Shown piece by piece: positions 17,532 to 26,865 of a stretch of 64,000 nt of DNA. The first letter of the stretch is position 1. Every line of letters begins with the position of its first letter. The notes under the pieces were generated by a model. That model ran no database searches, had not been told where the DNA came from, and saw only the letters and a program-made list of their open reading frames with translations. The position numbers and the translations under genes are program-made. The stretch is from Lentzea cavernae (GTDB lineage Bacteria > Actinomycetota > Actinomycetes > Mycobacteriales > Pseudonocardiaceae), in the NCBI RefSeq assembly GCF_014653695.1, contig NZ_BNAR01000005.1, positions 310,001 through 374,000 on the forward strand, written 5' to 3'.

Positions 17532-18437
17532 GTGGACGTCGTCGTGGTCGGGGCAGATATAGCGGGTCTCTCGTGCGCACGTGCGCTGACAGAAGGCGGA
17601 GCACGAGTACGTGTCCTCGACCGAGGCCGTGTCCTGGGCGGGCGGTTGGCCAGCCGGCGCATCAACGGCCGATACACGGACATCGGCGCCGCCTACCTGG
17701 TCGCCGACGACCCCGCGTTCGCAGAGCAGACCGAGTCCTGGCAGGCGCTGGGCCTCGCCCGTCCCTGGACAGACACCCTGCGGGTCTACCCCGCGGGCAC
17801 GGACACGCGCGGTCCCGTACGTTGGGCAGCTCCCGGTGGGCTGCGCAGCCTCGCTGCCGATCTCGCCGACGGGCTCGACATCCGCCTCTTTACTCCGGTC
17901 GTCTCCATCGAATCCGTCGCGCAGGGCGCGGACGCGGTGGTGCTCGCCATGCCCGGCCCCCAGGCCCTGAAGCTGTCGCCGCCGCCGGCGATCGTCCCCG
18001 CCGCGGCCTCACAGAGCTGGCAGCCGGTGATCGCCGCGGTCCTCACCTATCCGGTCCGCTCGTGGAACGGCCTTCACGGTGCGTTCGTCAACGACCACCC
18101 GGTACTCGCCACCGTGTGCGACGACGGTGACCGCCGCGGCGACGCCGCACCGGTCCTCGTCGCCCACTCCACCGCCCAACTGGCCTCCGAACACCTGGAC
18201 GCACCCGCTGAGGCCGGTCCGATACTCGCCGCGGCCGTGGGGGAACTGCTCGGCATCACCGCCTCCCCGCAGATCGAGACGCACCGGTGGACTTACGCCC
18301 AGCCCGAGAAGGCGTCCGACGCCCCGTATGCGAGGGACGGCCAGGTGTGGCTGTGCGGAGATGCGTTCGGGCGCCCACGCGTGCAGACGGCCTGGCTCTC
18401 CGGCCGCGCCATGGCCAGCGCCCTGCTCGGCAAGTGA
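17532..18437 (+). CDS. FAD-dependent oxidoreductase, renalase-like
   Basis: The protein of about 301 residues begins MDVVVVGADIAGLSCARAL, a dinucleotide-binding fold (GxDxAG rather than the usual GxGxxG, so one glycine is replaced by Asp). RGRVLGGRLASRRINGR and DIGAAYLV follow, as in renalase-like amine-oxidase-fold flavoproteins, with a C-terminal VWLCGDAFGRPRVQTAWLSG segment that closes the FAD site. The start is uncertain: GTG codons at 17511, 17523 and 17532 are all in frame and none has a clear ribosome site. It is divergent from the truncated recombinase. Substrate unknown. The 320 bp before it show nothing else. Confidence 0.75.
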   Translation: MDVVVVGADIAGLSCARALTEGGARVRVLDRGRVLGGRLASRRINGRYTDIGAAYLVADDPAFAEQTESWQALGLARPWTDTLRVYPAGTDTRGPVRWAAPGGLRSLAADLADGLDIRLFTPVVSIESVAQGADAVVLAMPGPQALKLSPPPAIVPAAASQSWQPVIAAVLTYPVRSWNGLHGAFVNDHPVLATVCDDGDRRGDAAPVLVAHSTAQLASEHLDAPAEAGPILAAAVGELLGITASPQIETHRWTYAQPEKASDAPYARDGQVWLCGDAFGRPRVQTAWLSGRAMASALLGK

Positions 18438-18499
18438 GCCGTGACCACTGCCAGCACAGCCGCGACCAGAATCGGTCTTCAGTGGCTGTCGTAATAGTC

Positions 18500-18915
18500 A
18501 TCCGCGTCGGCTCGCGTGGTAGATCGCGGCGAGAATGTACTGGCACTGACCGGTGGAGGTAGCGTTCGCGACCCCCAAGAGCGCAAGTTCACCGTGGATA
18601 CGTCGATACCCCCACGACGGGTTTCTCGGCCGCCAAACGCAGGACGCCCCGGCGGACCGACGCGACTGCACGAGGCCGTCCAGGTCTTCTGTTCACGCTC
18701 GCACGGTCGTGGCGACGCGCCATGTGGTCGCGATGCCACCTCAGCAACGTTTCCAAGGGACCGCAACCGGAGCCGACATAACGTCGCGCGGGCGAGGGGC
18801 ACGAACAAGGTTGCGAGCAACGCCCTGTCCACAGCTCGCAGTCGGGGGCGATGATCGCCGAGTTGGCGACGCAGGACGGCGAGTCGGTGGCGAGGCATGC
18901 GAAGCGGACCAGCAC
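18500..18915 (-). pseudogene. Transposase N-terminal half, frameshifted
   Basis: The minus strand reads LVRFACLATDSPSCV, PLETLLRWHRDHMARRH, then RRPGRPRAVASVRRGVLRLA, the N-terminal to middle part of an integrase-type transposase (family text LRWHRDLVARRH, PGRPRTV). Catalytic regions are missing and the end degenerates. The same family left fragments at 8740, 20715 and 60200. Confidence 0.65.
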
Positions 18916-18942
18916 GGCTGCGATCGTGCCGGATGATGAGCG

Positions 18943-19210
18943 CTACTCACCGATGCCCGTTAACTTGCACGAACATATTTCTCGGCACGTACAAGGCTTC
19001 ATGGCGCACATGATCGCGGAGGACATGCCTTCTGCGGCCTCGAAGGTCGGTGTGATCTCAAAGCCGGCGGCTTCCAGTCCTTCGCGATCCTCGGCGAAGG
19101 TGAGGGTGCCGACGATGCAGTTGAGCACGAGCCGCGCTCGGCGGGCGTCGGTGCCAACGTCGGAGATGCCGATATGACTGCCGGGCCGTAGGACACGATC
19201 TTCCCGATCG
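18943..19210 (-). pseudogene. Remnant of a SAM-dependent (ArsM-like) methyltransferase
   Basis: Continuing one minus-strand frame gives LRPGSHIGISDVGTDARR, NCIVGTLTFAEDREGLEAAG and AEGMSSAIMCAMKP. This matches the C-terminal third of arsenite-methyltransferase-like proteins (LRPGGR..ISDV, AGF, HPVADGMHSAI). The SAM-binding N-terminus is absent and the frame is broken at about 19200, so the gene is dead. Confidence 0.5.
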
Positions 19211-19386
19211 AGTCCGTCTTGACCAGGTGCTCACTCACCAGCAGCAGTTGCACATGCTCTTGGTGCGAGCGTTCAAGCAGCCGATCCAAGTTGTCGACGG
19301 CAGCGCTTGAGTCAACAGAATTGCGCTTGGCCGGAGGCTGGCATGTGCAGAGACATCTCCAGTCTCGGACCGCCTTCTGGCCTGCC

Positions 19387-19907
19387 TCAGGTGTTCGGGT
19401 TTTCGCGTTGCCCGGTTGAAGGACGTCCGAGGTGGACCATCGCGCGATACAGGGCTGCGGCGGCGGGCGGTGGGGTGAGCGGCGGGATGTCGGTCGTGGG
19501 CGCGGCGAACGAGCGGAGCATGTGGTCGATGAGGCGGCGCCAAGTGTCGGGGGCGGCGTCCTGGGTGGCGGCGACGACGCCGGCGTTGGCCATGAGCAGG
19601 ATTGGGAGATCGCGGTCGTCGAAGTCCTCGCGCAGGTGTCCGGAGGCTTTGGCTCGGGTGATGAGCTCGAGGAAGCCGTGGTAGGCCTCGGTGCGGCGGG
19701 CTTCGAGTGCTTTGGCCGCGGGGAAGGTCATGGTGAGGACCTCTGCGAAGCCACGGCCGGCGGCCTGCATGGCGCACACGGCATGGATGTAGCCGGTGAA
19801 GCCACGCCAGGGGTCTGGGTCGGCGAGCGCGGTGGCGACAGCGCGGGCGTAGATGTTCATGCGGTCGGCGAAGACCGCGGTGATGAGCGCGCCGCTGCGG
19901 CATACAG
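19387..19907 (-). pseudogene. TetR-family regulator lacking its DNA-binding domain
   Basis: The frame GALITAVFADRMNIYAR, WRGFTGYIHAVCAMQAAGRG, MTFPAAKALEARR, ILLMANAGVVAAT, TWRRLIDHMLRSF is the ligand-binding part of a TetR regulator. In the family, ALITAVFADRM directly follows the helix-turn-helix end (YRYFPDKE), which is missing here: the sequence upstream of about 19907 is unrelated. Translation could restart at the ATG near 19860 and give a repressor body without DNA-binding capacity. The interval to 20143 holds nothing else I recognise. Confidence 0.7.
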
Positions 19908-20143
19908 CAGCGCTCAATCGTTCATCACCGAGGCTTGCTCGGCTACGCACACGAGTGGCCGTAGTACCGACTGGCTTGATCTGACAGAAGATTGCCACTC
20001 TGAGCGATTCTCAGATTGCGACACGTATCGTCCAGCGCGTTTTCCAGGCAAAGCGGAGTCCCGCATCAAATATTCCGACCGCTGGGAATCATCCGAGCGA
20101 GACGGGCCCTCCGACGCAAAGTCGCGCCCCGGTCAGTACGCGG

Positions 20144-20464
20144 TCAGCGCCTACCGCCAACTCCAGCCCAACGAATACCCCACGTGAACGGGCAGCTCGC
20201 GTGCGAGGCCGCGTAGGTGCCGTTGACGTCCACCCAGGGGCCGTAGACCGTCTGCCACCAGCCCCAACGTTCGCATCCGATCGCAACGCGGACCTGCCCT
20301 GTGCCGTTCGAGCACCAGGCACTGCCAACTCCGTTGGACGCCACCGCGGCGTCGCAGTTCAGAGGAACAGCTGCCGCCGGCGACGCTGTGAAGACGATCG
20401 AGCCGAAGACGGCGGCAAGAACACAGCTTGTCGCGACAGCCGCTCGTGTTCGCATGGTTCTCAT
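20144..20464 (-). CDS. Small secreted four-cysteine protein
   Basis: This 106-residue protein starts at ATG 20464, which has GGAAGG 7 nt upstream; a frame start at 20503 has no ribosome site. Residues 1-33 form a signal peptide (RAAVATSCVLAAVFGSIVF, cleavage near SPAAA-V). The mature part has four cysteines with ASNGVGSAWCSNGTGQVRV and VYGPWVDVNG, matching the protein at 14510-14812. It sits alone among transposase scraps. It may be an exported peptide-like or binding protein; no enzyme motif is seen. Confidence 0.7.
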   Translation of the reverse strand: MRTMRTRAAVATSCVLAAVFGSIVFTASPAAAVPLNCDAAVASNGVGSAWCSNGTGQVRVAIGCERWGWWQTVYGPWVDVNGTYAASHASCPFTWGIRWAGVGGRR

Positions 20465-21210
20465 CTTGAAGCCTTCCGTGTGGATGCGATGCGACAGAAT
20501 CATCCTCGTCCTCCGCTATCATTGGTTGGTCACCACAGATATTTCGACCGATCGGCGCAACGAGCGCAGGGGTGTAACTGATGGCTCACCTCGGAGCCGC
20601 TACTCCAGACATTTACGCCAGTAATACCTACTTGACCAGGATTGCGCGCGCCGCGCCTACCTGGGTCATGCAGGTATAGGTGAGTTTGATGCGGATGCAG
20701 TTGTCCTGCACCTGGTCACGGCGCACAAAGACAATGCAAAGGCAGAATGTACGCCTCGATTCCAGCCGACTTGGGAGCGCTGAGCGTGCCGAGAACTACG
20801 TCCACGCATACTCGTGGAGGACCCCCGCCGAGACGGTTCCGTCGGAGTACCGCGAGGCGTTCGATCCGGGTCAGGCCCAGGGGGTTGCAGTCGGGCTCGC
20901 AAGGGTGCTGTTGTCGCAGGACCGCAAGCTGGTGGCGTAGCGCGAGGATCTCGACGTCCTTGTCTCGATCGGCCATGCGCAGGAGCCATAGCGCGGCGAA
21001 AGCGTGAAGACGACCGTAAGCGAAGCGGACCAGCACAGCCGCGATCATGCCGGATGATGACCGCTACCCGTCGAAGTCTACTGACCTGCTCGGACGTATT
21101 TCTCGGCACGCACAACGCTGGGTCCGCTGGTGCACGCCGTGCTCAACACCCGGCGGATGCCGGGATACGTGGGCCGGCACTACCTCCTGGCGTTCGAGCC
21201 CGGCGGCGGA
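20465..21210. other. Intergenic stretch with a transposase deletion derivative
   Basis: The upstream region of the secreted protein (20465-20700) shows no gene. The only recognisable content is the internally deleted transposase at 20715-21048. The rest, to 21210, shows nothing. Confidence 0.55.
20715..21048 (-). pseudogene. Internally deleted transposase (head joined to tail)
   Basis: One open minus-strand frame reads LVRFAYGRLHAFAALWLLRM, ADRDKDVEILALRHQLAVLR, QQHP, and then jumps to LTRIERLAVLRRNRLGG. The first blocks are the N-terminus of an integrase-type transposase and the last is its C-terminus (family text ARLNIRRRDRLGGILHEY). About 250 central residues with all catalytic acids are missing. 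It resembles a MITE-like derivative that keeps both element ends. Confidence 0.7.
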
Positions 21211-22830
21211 TCAGTCCGAGACCACGCTCGCCTTGATTGACGCGGGACGCCGCTGTCGGAGCTCGTCGCGTTCGGTGTCCGGGATGGTCATCGACTCGGC
21301 GAGCACGGCGGCAAGCGCGTCCACCTGGGCGCTATCGACGTCGGTGTGGAAGAGCCACTGGATGTTCTCGTCGCGCGTGATGAGGTCGATCATCGGCTGC
21401 GCCGCCGGTGCCCGGACGTAGCGCACCTGGTCGAGCGGGATGTCCTGCTGGATCTCCGCCTGGTCGAGGAAGGTGTTCGTCCTGGCCAGGATGATGCGGC
21501 GGTCCGTGACGGCGACCAGTGTCCTGTCCGCGGTCTTGTCCATCGCCGCGGACAGCATCCCCATCGCTCCGCCGACGATCGACGACAGCGGACCGTCGTC
21601 CAATTCCTCGGGGAAACCGAGGACGCTCAGGACCTCGCCGTCTTCGAAGAGCCATCGCAGGATGCGCAGGTACGGCCCCGAGTCCAGGGACGGAGGTCCG
21701 CAGAGGACGTCCGGGGTCTCCAGCGGCGCCACCGGCGGGTGCAGGGAGTCGGCCAGGGGCTCGATCCACTGCAGCAGCCGGGCGGAGGCTTCGCGGGCCT
21801 CCTTCACGTCCTTCCGCTTGCCTGGCAACGGCCATGCGTCGGGCTCGCGCAGTTCGGCGGTGATCCGGAGCTCCCGAACCAGCGCGTCGACGAGGCTCGT
21901 GATCCCGGCGAGGGTCGAGTCGAACTCCGCCTGGGTGTCGCGGGCGATGACCTCCGCGTAGTGCGCCTCGCCGGCGTCTTCACGTCCCGCGGCCCTCGCC
22001 CGTGCGGCGCGGAGCGCGTGGTACCCCGTCCACGCGTTGAGCGAGGACAGCAGGGCGTGCACGTCGAAGGCGATGGCCTCGGCGTTCGCCTGCAGGTACT
22101 CGCGCTGGCCGCGTGCGTCGGCCCGGCCGACCCGGCGGACGTGGTCGCGAACGTTGCCCTGGTAGAGCTCTAGTTGCTTGCGCAGCAACGGTCCGCTGCC
22201 CGCGACGTCCTCCCATAGCGACGCCGGGACCGACTCGATCTCGCGCGCCTGGTCGACCGCGCGGTCGACGGCGGCGACGAGTCCGGTCAGCTCGGCCCAC
22301 TGCTCTTTGCGGATGGTGGTGAGGACCTGGTTGGTCGCCGCGAGGGTGGCCCTGACGAGGCTCGAGACCTCGTTCAGCATCATCTCCAACGCCACCATGG
22401 CCAGTGCCGGGCCGACCGAGGCCAGCATCGGTGCCTTGCTCACAGCGGTCACGGGGTAGAGGCGGGCCTGAGCCATGCCGCCGCGGCCTATCACCGTGCC
22501 GAGGAAACCGCCCTCCTTGCTGGCGAGCTTTGCACCGTTGTTCAGAAGAGCCTGCGTCTTCTCGCCCAGCCGGTAGAGCCCCTGCACGCTCGCGAACGCG
22601 GTGCCGACGTTGTCGGTCACGGTCGCCGCGTTCCCGATGGAGGCGAGGATCGCGGAGATCTGCCTGCGGTCGGCGGTCGGCACGATCCCGAAGTCGATCA
22701 GGTCGAGCTTGAGTTCCGGCGGAACCTCACCGGCGAAGACCGCCACCCCGGGGAGTACCTCCACCAGGACCGTCGCCGGGTCGTTCTCCTCAGGCTCTGC
22801 GGTCTCCACCGAGTCCGAAGGCTCCTGCAT
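21211..22830 (-). CDS. Conserved hypothetical protein with C-terminal PH-like domain
   Basis: The 539-residue protein has an N-terminal beta/alpha region, a glycine-rich stretch (LASKEGGFLGTVIGRGGM), two hydrophobic segments (APMLASVGPALAMVALEMML) and a long helical middle with many Arg/Glu heptads. The C-terminal 100 residues read RTLVAVTDRRIILARTNTF then IQQDIPLDQVRYVRAP, the pattern of bacterial PH-like domains. There are no catalytic motifs. I recognise it only as an uncharacterised actinobacterial type. It stands alone; the next gene upstream is a pseudogene. ATG 22830 is the first start, with GGAGG in the preceding bases. Confidence 0.7.
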   Translation of the reverse strand: MQEPSDSVETAEPEENDPATVLVEVLPGVAVFAGEVPPELKLDLIDFGIVPTADRRQISAILASIGNAATVTDNVGTAFASVQGLYRLGEKTQALLNNGAKLASKEGGFLGTVIGRGGMAQARLYPVTAVSKAPMLASVGPALAMVALEMMLNEVSSLVRATLAATNQVLTTIRKEQWAELTGLVAAVDRAVDQAREIESVPASLWEDVAGSGPLLRKQLELYQGNVRDHVRRVGRADARGQREYLQANAEAIAFDVHALLSSLNAWTGYHALRAARARAAGREDAGEAHYAEVIARDTQAEFDSTLAGITSLVDALVRELRITAELREPDAWPLPGKRKDVKEAREASARLLQWIEPLADSLHPPVAPLETPDVLCGPPSLDSGPYLRILRWLFEDGEVLSVLGFPEELDDGPLSSIVGGAMGMLSAAMDKTADRTLVAVTDRRIILARTNTFLDQAEIQQDIPLDQVRYVRAPAAQPMIDLITRDENIQWLFHTDVDSAQVDALAAVLAESMTIPDTERDELRQRRPASIKASVVSD

Positions 22831-22946
22831 CCGTTCTCCTCCCCCGCGTCGGCATCGGGGTGTCGGAGTCTACGGCTCGATGCGTTGCGGCAGAACGAAT
22901 CCTCAACGATGTCCTGAATGGCGCCGAAAATGGACACCGTCCTCAA

Positions 22947-23818
22947 CGGCTTGCGCGCAGCATGCGGAGAGGGCCGAGCGCCGGGGACGGTTCCCCCCGC
23001 GGACTCGCCGAGGTATCCGACGACCAGGTCCGCGGCGGGGTGGTCCTCGACGCCGGTGAACCCGAGTGACCACAACTGCGCGGCGATGCCGTCGGGCGTG
23101 AAGTAGCTGAACACGGATTCACCGACACCGGCCAGCCGCTCGGCACGGAGGCGCTGGTGAGCACGTTCCGCGTCGGTGGTCGCGGCCCGCAGGTAGTCGA
23201 AGACCACCTCGACCGGCTGCGCCTGGCCCGCGATGTAGGCGAGGGTGCTGTGAGCGGCCTCCGGGGTCAGGTAGTAGACGACGCCGAGCCACACGAACGT
23301 GGCCGGGAGCGTCCGGCTGAACCCGGCGGCATCCGGTTCTGGTGCCAGCGCCTGGTTTCGAAGTCGACCGGCACGAACGTCAGCGTGTCGAGGGTGTCGA
23401 TTCCCGCCACGGCAAGGCGTTCTCGCTTCCACGCCTGCGTCGCGGGGTGGTCGACCTCGAAGACGTGCAGGTCTGGGTGCGGGTTGCGGTAGGCGAAGGT
23501 GTCCAGGCCTGCGCTCAGGACCACCACCTGCCGCACACCGGCGGCGACGGCCGCGGTGACGGCGTCCTCGGCGAAGCGGGTCCTGGAGGCGAAGAAGAGA
23601 CGGCGGGGGCGGTCCGTCATGGCGCCGCTCAGGCGCTCGGTCCCGACCGTGCCCAGGCTCGGCAGCTCGTCCTGGGCGTAGCCGAGCGGACGTGCCGCGA
23701 GGGGGTAGTCGAAGATCTTCGGTCGGTCTTCGACCTGGTGGTAGGCGCGGGCGTACGCGGTGATGAGCGCAGTCCGGCTGGGTCCGCCGTTCTCCGTGTC
23801 CGCGACGCTACTCAGCAA
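22947..23818 (-). pseudogene. SAM-dependent methyltransferase (leucine carboxyl methyltransferase type), frameshifted
   Basis: The first frame (from TTG 23818 or GTG 23806) gives RTALITAYARAYHQ, VVVLSAGLDTFAYRNP and HVFEVDHPATQAWKRERL, then FVPVDFE near 23359. The continuation is in another frame: ALAPEPDAAGF, RTLPATFVWLGVVYYLT, PEAAHSTLAYIAG, GESVFSYFTPDG. Together they form one protein of the family with AGLDT and EVDHP as the SAM site. The single frame change at 23350-23360 could be a real mutation or a sequence error. Past about 22950 the second frame runs into unrelated sequence. Confidence 0.75.
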
Positions 23819-23863
23819 GTCGCGGCGGCGTCAGGTGATCGGGGAAGCACTAGCCTCGCGCGG

Positions 23864-24949
23864 CTGAGCGAAGCGTGGCACGAGTTCCGTCTTGAGGTAT
23901 TCGGCGAGCCGTACCTGGTGCGGCACGAGGGCGCTGACGTCAGCGCGCTGGTCGCCGAGCACGAGCGCCGACCGGAGCGGGTGGAGCGGATGGTGCGCCT
24001 CGGTGTCGCCGAACGCGATCACGTCGCGGTCGAGTCGATGGGCGCACTGGCGCGCGCCGGTCGTGCACCGTCCGACGCGGACGACGTGCTGCGGTCCGCA
24101 CTTCCGTCTGCAAGCGGCACTTTCCGCGTGCGGACCGCACAGGTGCTGTGCGAGATGACGGGTGACGACGGGTACGTGTCCGAGGTGGCCGCGGTGCTCG
24201 AAAGCGGTGGCGGGCACTGGGGCGAACGGATCGACACGGCCCTGGCGCTTCCACGGCTGCCGTGCACGCCGCGCTCGTTGGCGGCGTTGCACCGCGGCGT
24301 GCTCGACCAGGAGTACCTGGTGCGCTACCACTGCGCGAACGGACTGCTCGGCCTGACCAAGCCCGGTCGCGACATCGCGAAGCACAAGGGTTTCGCGTCG
24401 GTCAGCGGCGAGGATCCCGCGCGGTGGCGTGCGGTCGCTGACGAGTTCCTCGGAGCGTTCGGTGCGCGGTCCGTCAGAATGCACTGCGACCAGGCGACCT
24501 TCGCCGTCGAACTCGGGCCGGCCGACTACTCCGCGCCGCACCTCCGGGCCGTTCAGGTGCACCTGAACGGCGTGCGGCTGTCCGGACCGGACCAGCTGCA
24601 CGTGCCGAAGCTGCGCAACATCGGCGTGGACACCACTTCTCCCGACCACCTGCGTGGTGTGTTGGAGCACCTGGGTTTCGTGGACCTGCCCGAAGCGGTC
24701 GTGCTCGGCGAAGACGCGACCACGTCCACAGTGGACGGACGCCAGCCTCAGCCCCAGCTCAGAGTTCTCCCACACGGCCACTCAAAGCACGCTCGACGTG
24801 CCCGCCTTGATCAACTTCCCTCAAGGCCCGCGAGACGCATCGACACCGAGAACCATCCGTCCGAGGCTTCAGTGCCACGACTAGGACACGCTTCCCGAGG
24901 CCGCAAGAAGCATCCAACCCCCATGGTGGCGTGGGTCAGGCGGCCGTGA
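23864..24949 (+). CDS. HEAT-like repeat protein (5' end uncertain)
   Basis: The frame encodes EAWHEFRLEVFGEPYLV, ADVSALVAEHERRPERVERM, VLDQEYLVRYHCANGLLGL, and LRNIGVDTTSPDHLRGVLEH, alternating helical segments as in HEAT-repeat proteins. No ATG or GTG lies near the family-like beginning; only a CTG at 23864 fits, so the 5' end may be damaged or the start unusual. After about residue 290 the sequence becomes Arg/His/Pro-rich and probably does not belong to the original protein. A broken relative lies at 44640-45160. The role is unknown. Confidence 0.55.
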   Translation: MSEAWHEFRLEVFGEPYLVRHEGADVSALVAEHERRPERVERMVRLGVAERDHVAVESMGALARAGRAPSDADDVLRSALPSASGTFRVRTAQVLCEMTGDDGYVSEVAAVLESGGGHWGERIDTALALPRLPCTPRSLAALHRGVLDQEYLVRYHCANGLLGLTKPGRDIAKHKGFASVSGEDPARWRAVADEFLGAFGARSVRMHCDQATFAVELGPADYSAPHLRAVQVHLNGVRLSGPDQLHVPKLRNIGVDTTSPDHLRGVLEHLGFVDLPEAVVLGEDATTSTVDGRQPQPQLRVLPHGHSKHARRARLDQLPSRPARRIDTENHPSEASVPRLGHASRGRKKHPTPMVAWVRRP

Positions 24950-26162
24950 CGTCGTAGGTGTGGCCGGCGAGCCGCAGGCGATCGATCAGAGGCCGGCCCA
25001 TCGCCGTCGCAGGCGTGAGCGAGCCGGATCGCTGCAGGAGGTCGTCGAGGGCCAGGCATAGGGCGCTCTGCCCGAGCATGACGGCCGTGGCGGCGTAGCC
25101 GGGATCGCCTGGTCCGGCGACTGTGGCCCGGTAGCGGCGCCCCGAGCTGGTGGTGGCGTGCAGCACCGAACGGAACCAGCCCTTCGCGCGAGCCTGTTCG
25201 CTGGGCCCGGTACCGGGCGCGGGCAGCACCCGGTCGAGCAGGCCGCGGACGGGCTTGACCGACATAGCGCCGACCAGTCCGGCCAGCCCACCGGTGATAC
25301 CGGCCGCCATGAGCGCTCCGGTGATGCCCTGCCCCGCGCCCATGACCTCGCCGTAGCGCAGCTCCGGCCCGTAGGCCCAATCGAGCAGGGCATTGCTGCG
25401 CCGCACGATGCGGGTGTTGAACGGAGCCATGACGAACGGCGCCTGCCAGGTTCCGTCGGCGGCGCGGGAGGGCATCCCCGCGTCACGGGGCTGGGCGGGC
25501 GTCGGCTCTGCTGCGCGGTCGGGACTGAGCGCATGCGGTTCGGCGGCGACGCGCCGCAGGCCGGGGTTGCTCTCGTAGGCCTCGATCTGCGCCCGCAGCG
25601 AGTCGATCGTGCCGCCGCTGAAACCGCCGCGGACCGTGGCCACCAACCGCACGTCGGTGAGCGGACCCGCGCCGTCGGCCACGGCCCGCTCGTGCAGCAA
25701 CAGCATGCCCAGGTCGGACGGGATCGAGTCGTAGCCGCAGGCATGCACGATCCGGGCTCCGGACTCCAGGGCCAGCTCGTGCACGGCGTCGATCGCGGCG
25801 CGGACGAACAACACCTCGCCGGTCAGATCCGCGTAGTGCGTGCCGGCCCGTGCGCACGCCTCGACGACCGGGAGCCCGTAACGCGCATACGGGCCGACGG
25901 TGGTGGCGAGCACCCGCGTCGACGCGGCCAGCGCCGCCAGCGCGACCGGGTCCCCCGAGTCAGCGACGACCAGCGGCCACTCCCGCGCCGCCGGAGGCAG
26001 CCCGGCCCTGGTGGCGGCGAGCTTGTCCGCGGACCGTCCGGCCAGCGCGATCCGTACGCCCTCGGGGGCGTGCCGGGCCAGGTATGCGGCGGTCAGCGCC
26101 CCAACGAATCCGGTAGCGCCGTAGACGACGACGTCGTGCTCACGATTCATGACCGTCAGCAT
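24936..26162 (-). CDS. Saccharopine-dehydrogenase-like reductase (trans-acting enoyl reductase type)
   Basis: The 408-residue protein begins with a Rossmann fold, DVVVYGATGFVGALTAAYLA (NADP site GATGFVG), followed by IALAGRSADKL and VVADSGDP. VGPYARYGLPVVEACARAGT, HYADLTGE and GYDSIPSDLGMLLLHE follow, the typical blocks of this family. Members include mycobacterial enoyl reductases that act on polyketide-derived lipids, so a role in lipid or polyketide reduction is possible but not shown. ATG 26162 and ATG 26150 are both usable, with a GGGGG run before the first. Its 3' end overlaps that of the HEAT-like gene tail-to-tail. Confidence 0.8.
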   Translation of the reverse strand: MLTVMNREHDVVVYGATGFVGALTAAYLARHAPEGVRIALAGRSADKLAATRAGLPPAAREWPLVVADSGDPVALAALAASTRVLATTVGPYARYGLPVVEACARAGTHYADLTGEVLFVRAAIDAVHELALESGARIVHACGYDSIPSDLGMLLLHERAVADGAGPLTDVRLVATVRGGFSGGTIDSLRAQIEAYESNPGLRRVAAEPHALSPDRAAEPTPAQPRDAGMPSRAADGTWQAPFVMAPFNTRIVRRSNALLDWAYGPELRYGEVMGAGQGITGALMAAGITGGLAGLVGAMSVKPVRGLLDRVLPAPGTGPSEQARAKGWFRSVLHATTSSGRRYRATVAGPGDPGYAATAVMLGQSALCLALDDLLQRSGSLTPATAMGRPLIDRLRLAGHTYDVTAA

Positions 26163-26224
26163 GCCCCCAGGTTCTGGTCACCGCGCCGGTCGGTCGGCCT
26201 TGGCGCGGTTCGGGAGGAACGCGG

Positions 26225-26405
26225 TCGTGCTCCTACACACCGCCGCGCCCACCGCAGGCCGTGCTCTCCCGCGCCATACGCTCGATCAACGCCACGACGG
26301 TCTCATCGACCCGCGGTCGACCAGCCCGATTCGGGTAGGTCCACTTCTTGGCGACCAGGCGCCGATGCCATCGCAACACCGTGCCCGGAGACACCAACCT
26401 CAGTG
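26225..26405 (-). pseudogene. Transposase middle fragment
   Basis: The minus strand reads VSPGTVLRWHRRLVAKKWTY followed by PNRAGRPRVDETVVALIERM and ARE. This is the linker between the helix-turn-helix and the core of an integrase-type transposase. It is bounded by the reductase gene and the signal peptidase gene. Confidence 0.65.
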
Positions 26406-26415
26406 GTCAGTACAC

Positions 26416-26865
26416 CTAGACCGTGGTCAGCCGACGGACGACCACTCCGCGCACCTCGCGCGCGTCCAGCGGGCCGGCCTGCCGGGAGTCGTAGCTCATG
26501 TTCTTGTTGTCGCCGGTGACCACGATCTCGTCTGCGGGGACGACGGCCGAGTCACCCGGCAGCGGGTCACCGGGCACGGCCACCGCACGCTTGATCAGCA
26601 GTGTGCGTTCTTCGTTCGTCGCGCCCGCCATGAAGTCGGCAGGTGCGACGCCGCGGCCGGGCATCCTCGGTCCCAGGAGCACGACGATGTCGCCGCGCCG
26701 CACCGAGTCGATCGCGCAGCGGCGTACCAGCACCCGGTCGCCGTCGCGCAGCGTGGGGGTCATGCTCGGGCCGGCCACCGTGACCACCATGAACCGCCTG
26801 TTCAGTGCGATCACGCCGAACACACCTCCCAGCACGATCCCCGTCACCACCGCCACGGCGGTCAT
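26416..26865 (-). CDS. S26 signal peptidase-like protease of the peptide locus
   Basis: The 149-residue protein starts with an N-terminal membrane helix (VAVVTGIVLGGVFGVIAL), then the S26 box VAGPSMTPTLRDGDRVLV with nucleophile Ser34. The general base lies in LLIKRAVAVPGD (Lys92), and box E is VVTGDNKNMSYDSR. All catalytic elements of signal peptidase I are present, in a short form usual for peptide gene clusters. It is the last gene of the minus-strand operon that starts with the cysteine-rich precursor, and its start overlaps the MauE stop as ATGA. I infer it trims the leader of the exported peptide; a general housekeeping role is less likely given the context. Confidence 0.85.
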   Translation of the reverse strand: MTAVAVVTGIVLGGVFGVIALNRRFMVVTVAGPSMTPTLRDGDRVLVRRCAIDSVRRGDIVVLLGPRMPGRGVAPADFMAGATNEERTLLIKRAVAVPGDPLPGDSAVVPADEIVVTGDNKNMSYDSRQAGPLDAREVRGVVVRRLTTV

